Shown in pieces: positions 20,468 to 24,421 of a DNA stretch of 24,421 bases (its first letter is position 1; each line of letters opens with the position of its first letter). This DNA comes from an uncultured Bacteroidales bacterium (lineage in GTDB: Bacteria; Bacteroidota; Bacteroidia; Bacteroidales; Paludibacteraceae). The notes below the pieces were generated by a model. The model saw only the letters and a list, made by a program, of their open reading frames with translations, searched no databases and was not told where the DNA came from. The stretch is taken from assembly GCA_946616535.1 (NCBI GenBank), contig CAMOJA010000017.1, positions 1 through 24,421 on the forward strand. Reading direction: 5' to 3'. The position numbers and the translations under genes were made by a program.

Positions 20468-21000
20468 ACTTTAGGTCTGCTGCAGAAGAAGCAGGGCTCC
20501 ATGTAAGGCAGTGCATTATATGGAACAAGAACGGACTCATACTCGGACGCAGCGACTACCAGTGGAAACACGAACCCTGCCTGTACGGATGGAAAGACGG
20601 CGGAAAGCACTACTTCACTGACGACAGAAAACAGGCCACGGTAATCGAGGACCCGAAGCCCGACTTTAAAAAGATGAAAAAAGAGGAGCTGAGAAACCTC
20701 CTCGAACAGTTATACAGCGACAGAGTAAGCACCACAGTCATAGACGAAAAGAAACCTCTGGCGAATGATATGCATCCGACCATGAAACCACTCGGTCTGC
20801 TTGCGAGACAGATCCGCAACAGCACAAAACAAGGCTGGCTCGTATTGGATACGTTCGGCGGTAGTGGATCTACTCTGATGGCTTGCGAACAGTTAAACAG
20901 AAAATGCTATACTTGCGAACTCGATCCGCACTACGTCGATGTCATCCTGCAACGCTGGGAAGACTTCACCGGGAAGAAGGCGGTGCTTGTAAATGGATAA
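20428..21000 (+). pseudogene. DNA methyltransferase, C-terminal part (continues the 19742 gene in the -1 frame)
   Basis: An open frame without its own start codon until ATG 20674. It continues the methyltransferase seen upstream: FYIWHADSEGLNFRSAAEEA, then IIWNKNGLILGRSDYQWKHE and CLYGWKDGGKHYF (target-recognition region). It ends with DMHPTMKPLGLLARQI and the SAM-binding motif I DTFGGSGSTLMACEQL, then CELDPHYVDVILQRW. All residues needed for SAM binding are here, so neither half is active alone. No ribosome binding site precedes 20674. It overlaps the next start by 8 bases. Confidence 0.85.
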
Positions 21001-21187
21001 GCAGAGAGAACAGCACATAGCGGAAATGAAACGGCTCGAGGAGGCCATACGAAAGACAACCTCTCCGAAGCTGAAAAGAGACTACAGAAAAGCCTGGTAC
21101 AGAAAGCAAAAGCAACTTTTTGCATATGACCAGTACAAAGGAACGAGGACACCTGATGGAAAACGAACTCAGGCAGAGAGCCGATGA
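20993..21187 (+). CDS. Small basic helical protein before terminase
   Basis: A 64-residue protein starting within the end of the methyltransferase frame (AAATGGATAA). It is rich in Lys, Arg, Gln and Glu (KQREQHIAEMKRLEEAIRKT, KLKRDYRKAWYRKQKQLF) with a predicted long helix. It overlaps the small terminase frame by 32 bases. The basic helix could bind DNA, but I recognise no family; binding-site support is weak (GGGAAGAAGGCGGTG region). Confidence 0.5.
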   Translation: MDKQREQHIAEMKRLEEAIRKTTSPKLKRDYRKAWYRKQKQLFAYDQYKGTRTPDGKRTQAESR

Positions 21188-21545
21188 AGAGAAAAACAGA
21201 ATAGTCGGCATCCTGACAGAAGCAGGGATCTCCGAGAGAAGAATGCAGATGCTCGGTCCGGTAATAGAGAATGTCTCCTGGATGAAGGCTAAGCTGGACG
21301 ACTCCAGGGCTCTTATAAAGAACAGCAACATAGTAGTGCCGTACGATAACGGAGGAGGGCAAAAGGGCATCCGAGAAAATCCTGCGTTTAGAGGATACGA
21401 GTCTCTGTGGAAATCATATATGCAGGGAATGAACAGAATCCTCGACACATTGCCAGAAGAGGAGGCCAAAACCCTCGACTATGAAGACATGAAACCGCAA
21501 AGCGTCCTCTCCCTCGTTAGAGACAGACACAGGAGTGCAGTATGA
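21156..21545 (+). CDS. terS: Terminase small subunit, P27-like
   Basis: A 129-residue protein. ATG 21156 has CGAGGACACC upstream, better than the earlier in-frame ATG at 21120. The N-terminal helices (RQRADEEKNRIVGILTEAGI) precede PYDNGGGQKGIRENPAF and GYESLWKSYMQGMNRILDTL, a pattern seen in P27-like small terminases of Bacillota phages. The small subunit recognises the packaging site and feeds DNA to the large subunit. Its stop overlaps the terL start by four bases. Assignment by family pattern and position. Confidence 0.7.
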   Translation: MENELRQRADEEKNRIVGILTEAGISERRMQMLGPVIENVSWMKAKLDDSRALIKNSNIVVPYDNGGGQKGIRENPAFRGYESLWKSYMQGMNRILDTLPEEEAKTLDYEDMKPQSVLSLVRDRHRSAV

Positions 21546-22972
21546 AAGGGAGCCAAACCCCGAGAATAAAAGTAGAACCGCAAAGATCCGGAACAGACGG
21601 AGCCGATGCGGTTCTTTTAATGGCTGAATACGGATACAAGCTGGACGAATGGCAGCAGGACGTTATTAATTGCTGGCTCGGGTTCGACGATACTGGTAAA
21701 TACAATGTGACCTCCGCAGGGCTTTCACTTCCGAGACAGAACGGAAAGAACGTCTGCCTCGAAGCCCGGGAGTTTTACGGCATGGTCATAAACGGCGAAA
21801 AGATCCTTCACACAGCGCACCAGGTCCGTACCAGTAAGAAGAGTTTCAGAAGACTGGCCTCGCTGTTTACGGATAAAAGACACCCGGAGCTGACCGACAT
21901 AGTCAAGTCGATACGATACACGAACGGAGAGGAATCCATCGAACTGGATAACGGCGGATCTATCGAGTTCTCGGCGAGATCCAGACAAGCAGCCAGAGGA
22001 TTTGACGGTATCAGCCTGGTAGTTTACGACGAAGCACAGGAACTCACCGATGATCAGGTTGAAGCGATAATGGCAACGCTCTCGGCTTCAGCAACCGGTA
22101 CGAGACAGATCATATACACCGGAACGCCGCCATACCCGGGATGCCCCGGGGACGTATTCCGCAGACGCAGAACCGCAAGCATAGAAGACGCAGGTAAACA
22201 CGATGCCTGGCATGAATGGAGCGTATCAGCTGAGTCGGTAGCGGAAATAAACACAACGGATAGGAGCCTATGGTATATGGCAAATCCTGCTATGGGAATC
22301 AGACTGGATGAAGAGTTCACAGCAGAGGAACAGAGGTCAATGTCGGCTGATGGCTTCGCCCGTGAACGTCTCGGCTGGTGGACTCCAGTAGTGGAACACG
22401 AAGTCGATTATGCAATACCTTCAGACATATGGGACGCTTGCAGATCTGAAGACCCGAAACCCGAAGGCAAGACAGCGTACGGGATCAAATTCAGCGCAGA
22501 TGGTTCGACTGTTGTGCTGTGCGGTGCGGTCATACCGGCAGACGGTCCGGCTCGAATCAGTTTGATTGAACTGAAGCCGACGGGCCACGGTATAAGCTGG
22601 CTTGCAGACTGGCTGAACGCACGATATCAGAAGGCTTCCTGCGTAGTCATAGACGGACGGAACGGAGTTGATGTGTTAGTGGAACGGATCGCCGATACCT
22701 GGAAGATGAAGGGTTCTGTAATAAGACCATCGTCACGGGATATGATCGCAGCGGTCAGCACATTAACGAACGCGCTGAATGAGAAGGCCGTAACGTGGTT
22801 CTACCAACAGGACGCATTAAGGGAGAGCGCAATAACATCAGTTAAAAGACCCTTTAGTGGAGGCTGGGGCTTCGGTGGGGAAAACTCCGCACCGATAGAG
22901 GCTGCAGCGCTTGCGCTATGGGGCGCGCAGAACAGTAAGAGAAATCCTGAAAAGAAGATGAGGATCAGCTAA
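21542..22972 (+). CDS. terL: Terminase large subunit
   Basis: A 476-residue packaging motor and nuclease of the Terminase_1 (HK97-like) group. The ATPase half has LDEWQQDVINCWLG (adenine-binding region), Walker A LPRQNGKN (63-70), Walker B LVVYDEAQ (Asp163, Glu164) and the coupling motif YTGTPPYPG. The RNase H-like nuclease half has acidic residues in KFSADGS (Asp320) and VVIDGRNG (Asp371). It starts on the terS overlap and ends overlapping the portal start by one base. Binding site CAGGAGTG upstream. Length is slightly short but all motifs are intact. Confidence 0.95.
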   Translation: MKGSQTPRIKVEPQRSGTDGADAVLLMAEYGYKLDEWQQDVINCWLGFDDTGKYNVTSAGLSLPRQNGKNVCLEAREFYGMVINGEKILHTAHQVRTSKKSFRRLASLFTDKRHPELTDIVKSIRYTNGEESIELDNGGSIEFSARSRQAARGFDGISLVVYDEAQELTDDQVEAIMATLSASATGTRQIIYTGTPPYPGCPGDVFRRRRTASIEDAGKHDAWHEWSVSAESVAEINTTDRSLWYMANPAMGIRLDEEFTAEEQRSMSADGFARERLGWWTPVVEHEVDYAIPSDIWDACRSEDPKPEGKTAYGIKFSADGSTVVLCGAVIPADGPARISLIELKPTGHGISWLADWLNARYQKASCVVIDGRNGVDVLVERIADTWKMKGSVIRPSSRDMIAAVSTLTNALNEKAVTWFYQQDALRESAITSVKRPFSGGWGFGGENSAPIEAAALALWGAQNSKRNPEKKMRIS

Positions 22973-24369
22973 TGACAAAACTACTTAATCCGGCAAGAGT
23001 ATACGGCTTAAGAGATAGGGAACGGGCGATGCTCGTCAAACTTATAGACGTATATGAGAATGCGGACAGCAAGAACAGACTAAAAGAACGATATTACAAC
23101 GGAAAGATAACGCTCGGAGAGGTTAATCTCGGAATCGCGCTTCCCGAAGGCATCAGGGGGCTCGAGATCGGGTGCGCATGGGGTGCAAAGACGGTCGATG
23201 TGCTGGCTTCCCGCTCCATGTTCGATGGATTCGTAGGTGAGAACGGCGAGGGCGTCGATGCACTTGCGGAGATAGTCCAGCGAAACAACCTGATAGCAGA
23301 GTACCCGAAGGCTTGCAGAGACGAGCTGAAGATAGGATGCTCGTTTGCTACGCTATCAGCCGAGCCGAACAGGAAGTGCCGTATCAGGTTCCATTCTACC
23401 AGCTCAGCTGCTGCTGTATGGGATGGAGAAAAAGGCCGAATCGCTTACGGTATGGCCGTAATCGGCACAGAACCCAACAGGGACGGAAACGGTGGCTGGA
23501 CGGCCAATCTGATACGTCTCGACACGGATGAAGCCGTATGGATGCTGAGAAAAGATGAGCATTCCGACGACTGGCAGGCGAAAGCATATCCACATAAGAT
23601 GGGAAGGCCTCTGATGGAACCGCTCATATACAATCCGACGAGCGGAAAGCCATTCGGCCAGAGCAGAATCAAAGAACCTATCAGGAGACTGATTCAGGGC
23701 TATGTGAGAACCATCGCAAACGCCACTATCGGCCTCGAATTCAGTACAGCTCCGCAGAAGTACCTGCTGGGCGTAACTGACGAACAGTTCGACACGGTGG
23801 TGAATCAAAAGTTCCGTCAGTACGTGGGATCTATTATCACCAGCACAGTCAATCCCGAAACAGGCGAAAAACCTTCATTCGGTCAGCTCCAGCAGGGGAG
23901 CATAACGCCTCACGTGGAAATGCTCCGAATCCTGGCGACACAGTTCAGCGCTGCAACGGGGCTCACCGTAACGGATACGGGCGTAGTCAACGATGCCAAT
24001 CCGACCAGCTCCGACGCTATCCTGGCACAGTCGCAGACACTCGTGCTGATGGCAGAACAGTTGAACGCGACGAACGGAGACGCGCTCAGGAACATCGCTC
24101 TCATGGCTATGGCTATCGAAAACGATACGAACATAGACGGGCTGGATGATACACAGAAGAGCATCGTCGCGCACTTTAAAAACCCTGCAATGCCGTCCGT
24201 AGCGGTAACAGCAGACGCAGCCATCAAGATCGCTTCGGCTCGTCAGGGATTCGCTGATACTGATACCTTTTTGGAGATGATCGGATTCGACCAGGCTGAT
24301 ATCAGGAGGATAAAGGCTCAGGAACAGAGGGCAAGAGGTCTGGCCGTATTAGAGGAGATTGAAGAATAA
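22972..24369 (+). CDS. Portal protein, SPP1 gp6-like
   Basis: A 465-residue protein starting on TAATG at 22970-22974. It follows the portal layout: an N-terminal region with LKERYYNGKITLG, a beta-rich clip and wing (CRIRFHSTSSAAAVWDGEKG, GNGGWTANLIRLDTDEAVWM), then EPLIYNPTSGKPFGQSRIKE and LIQGYVRTIANATIGLEF. The C-terminal crown helices have ATQFSAATGLTVTDTGVV and SSDAILAQSQTLVLMAEQ. The dodecameric portal docks terminase and forms the head vertex through which DNA passes. Its TAA overlaps the next ATG. Confidence 0.9.
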   Translation: MTKLLNPARVYGLRDRERAMLVKLIDVYENADSKNRLKERYYNGKITLGEVNLGIALPEGIRGLEIGCAWGAKTVDVLASRSMFDGFVGENGEGVDALAEIVQRNNLIAEYPKACRDELKIGCSFATLSAEPNRKCRIRFHSTSSAAAVWDGEKGRIAYGMAVIGTEPNRDGNGGWTANLIRLDTDEAVWMLRKDEHSDDWQAKAYPHKMGRPLMEPLIYNPTSGKPFGQSRIKEPIRRLIQGYVRTIANATIGLEFSTAPQKYLLGVTDEQFDTVVNQKFRQYVGSIITSTVNPETGEKPSFGQLQQGSITPHVEMLRILATQFSAATGLTVTDTGVVNDANPTSSDAILAQSQTLVLMAEQLNATNGDALRNIALMAMAIENDTNIDGLDDTQKSIVAHFKNPAMPSVAVTADAAIKIASARQGFADTDTFLEMIGFDQADIRRIKAQEQRARGLAVLEEIEE

Positions 24370-24421
24370 TGGCAACCATATCAGCTAAGTCGTGGGACAG
24401 ATATATAAATGCTCTGCGGAA
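24369..24421 (+). CDS. Next head gene, N-terminal fragment (partial)
   Basis: The ATG at 24369 overlaps the portal stop (TAATG), with GAGGAG upstream. Only 17 codons are visible (MATISAKSWDRYINALR) before the window ends. The slot after a portal gene usually holds a minor capsid or head morphogenesis protein; the fragment alone cannot confirm it. Confidence 0.55.
   Translation, partial: MATISAKSWDRYINALR

Overview
The window is 24.4 kb of a tailed-phage genome (siphovirus type), either a free phage or an excised prophage contig. Almost every gene lies on the plus strand, tightly packed, with frequent ATGA or TAATG overlaps and strong AGGAGG-type ribosome binding sites. Protein families (DUF5361, SPP1-type holin, DUF3846, DUF3799-like nuclease, DUF3789, DUF1492/ArpU-like regulator, P27-like small terminase, SPP1-like portal) point to a host in the Bacillota, most likely a gut or rumen clostridium such as a Lachnospiraceae member. 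The host is inference; no host gene is present.

Layout: (1) 1-7461, tail module: end of the major tail protein, two tail assembly chaperone frames joined by a probable programmed -1 frameshift, tape measure, Dit, tail-tip protein and two receptor-binding or baseplate proteins. (2) 7468-9082, lysis cassette bracketed by two intrinsic terminators: holin, C39-like cysteine endolysin with peptidoglycan-binding repeats, and a small membrane protein. (3) 9163-9866, the only minus-strand gene (HIRAN-like), back-to-back overlapping promoters, and a probable ~175-nt structured RNA starting at the rightward promoter. (4) 9866-13145, early operon of small unknown proteins, a DUF3846 protein, a zinc-ribbon protein, a PD-(D/E)XK nuclease and an XRE regulator. 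(5) 13146-16550, replication module: a noncoding control region, SSB, ERCC4-type nuclease, PrimPol-VapE primase/helicase and a cluster of 13 GTGAC iterons with an AT-rich stretch, a candidate origin. (6) 16574-18678, ten very small genes, many Cys-rich, sharing a repeated AAAGGAGAA boundary. (7) 18675-19272, ArpU-like late regulator, a candidate late promoter, a structured leader and a terminator. (8) 19283-24421, packaging and head start: HNH endonuclease, GC-rich dyad region (candidate cos), ParB-methyltransferase split by a frameshift, small and large terminase, portal and the start of the next head gene.

The remaining head genes (capsid, connectors, most of the major tail protein) would fall between the end and the start of the window, so the map reads as a circular phage order cut within the structural genes. 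No integrase was seen. The most interesting candidates are the 9654-9828 RNA with its terminal stem, the iteron origin, the structured leader before the packaging genes, the A AAA AAC frameshift site in the chaperone pair, the poly-G frameshift in the methyltransferase and the Cys-rich microgene cassette.
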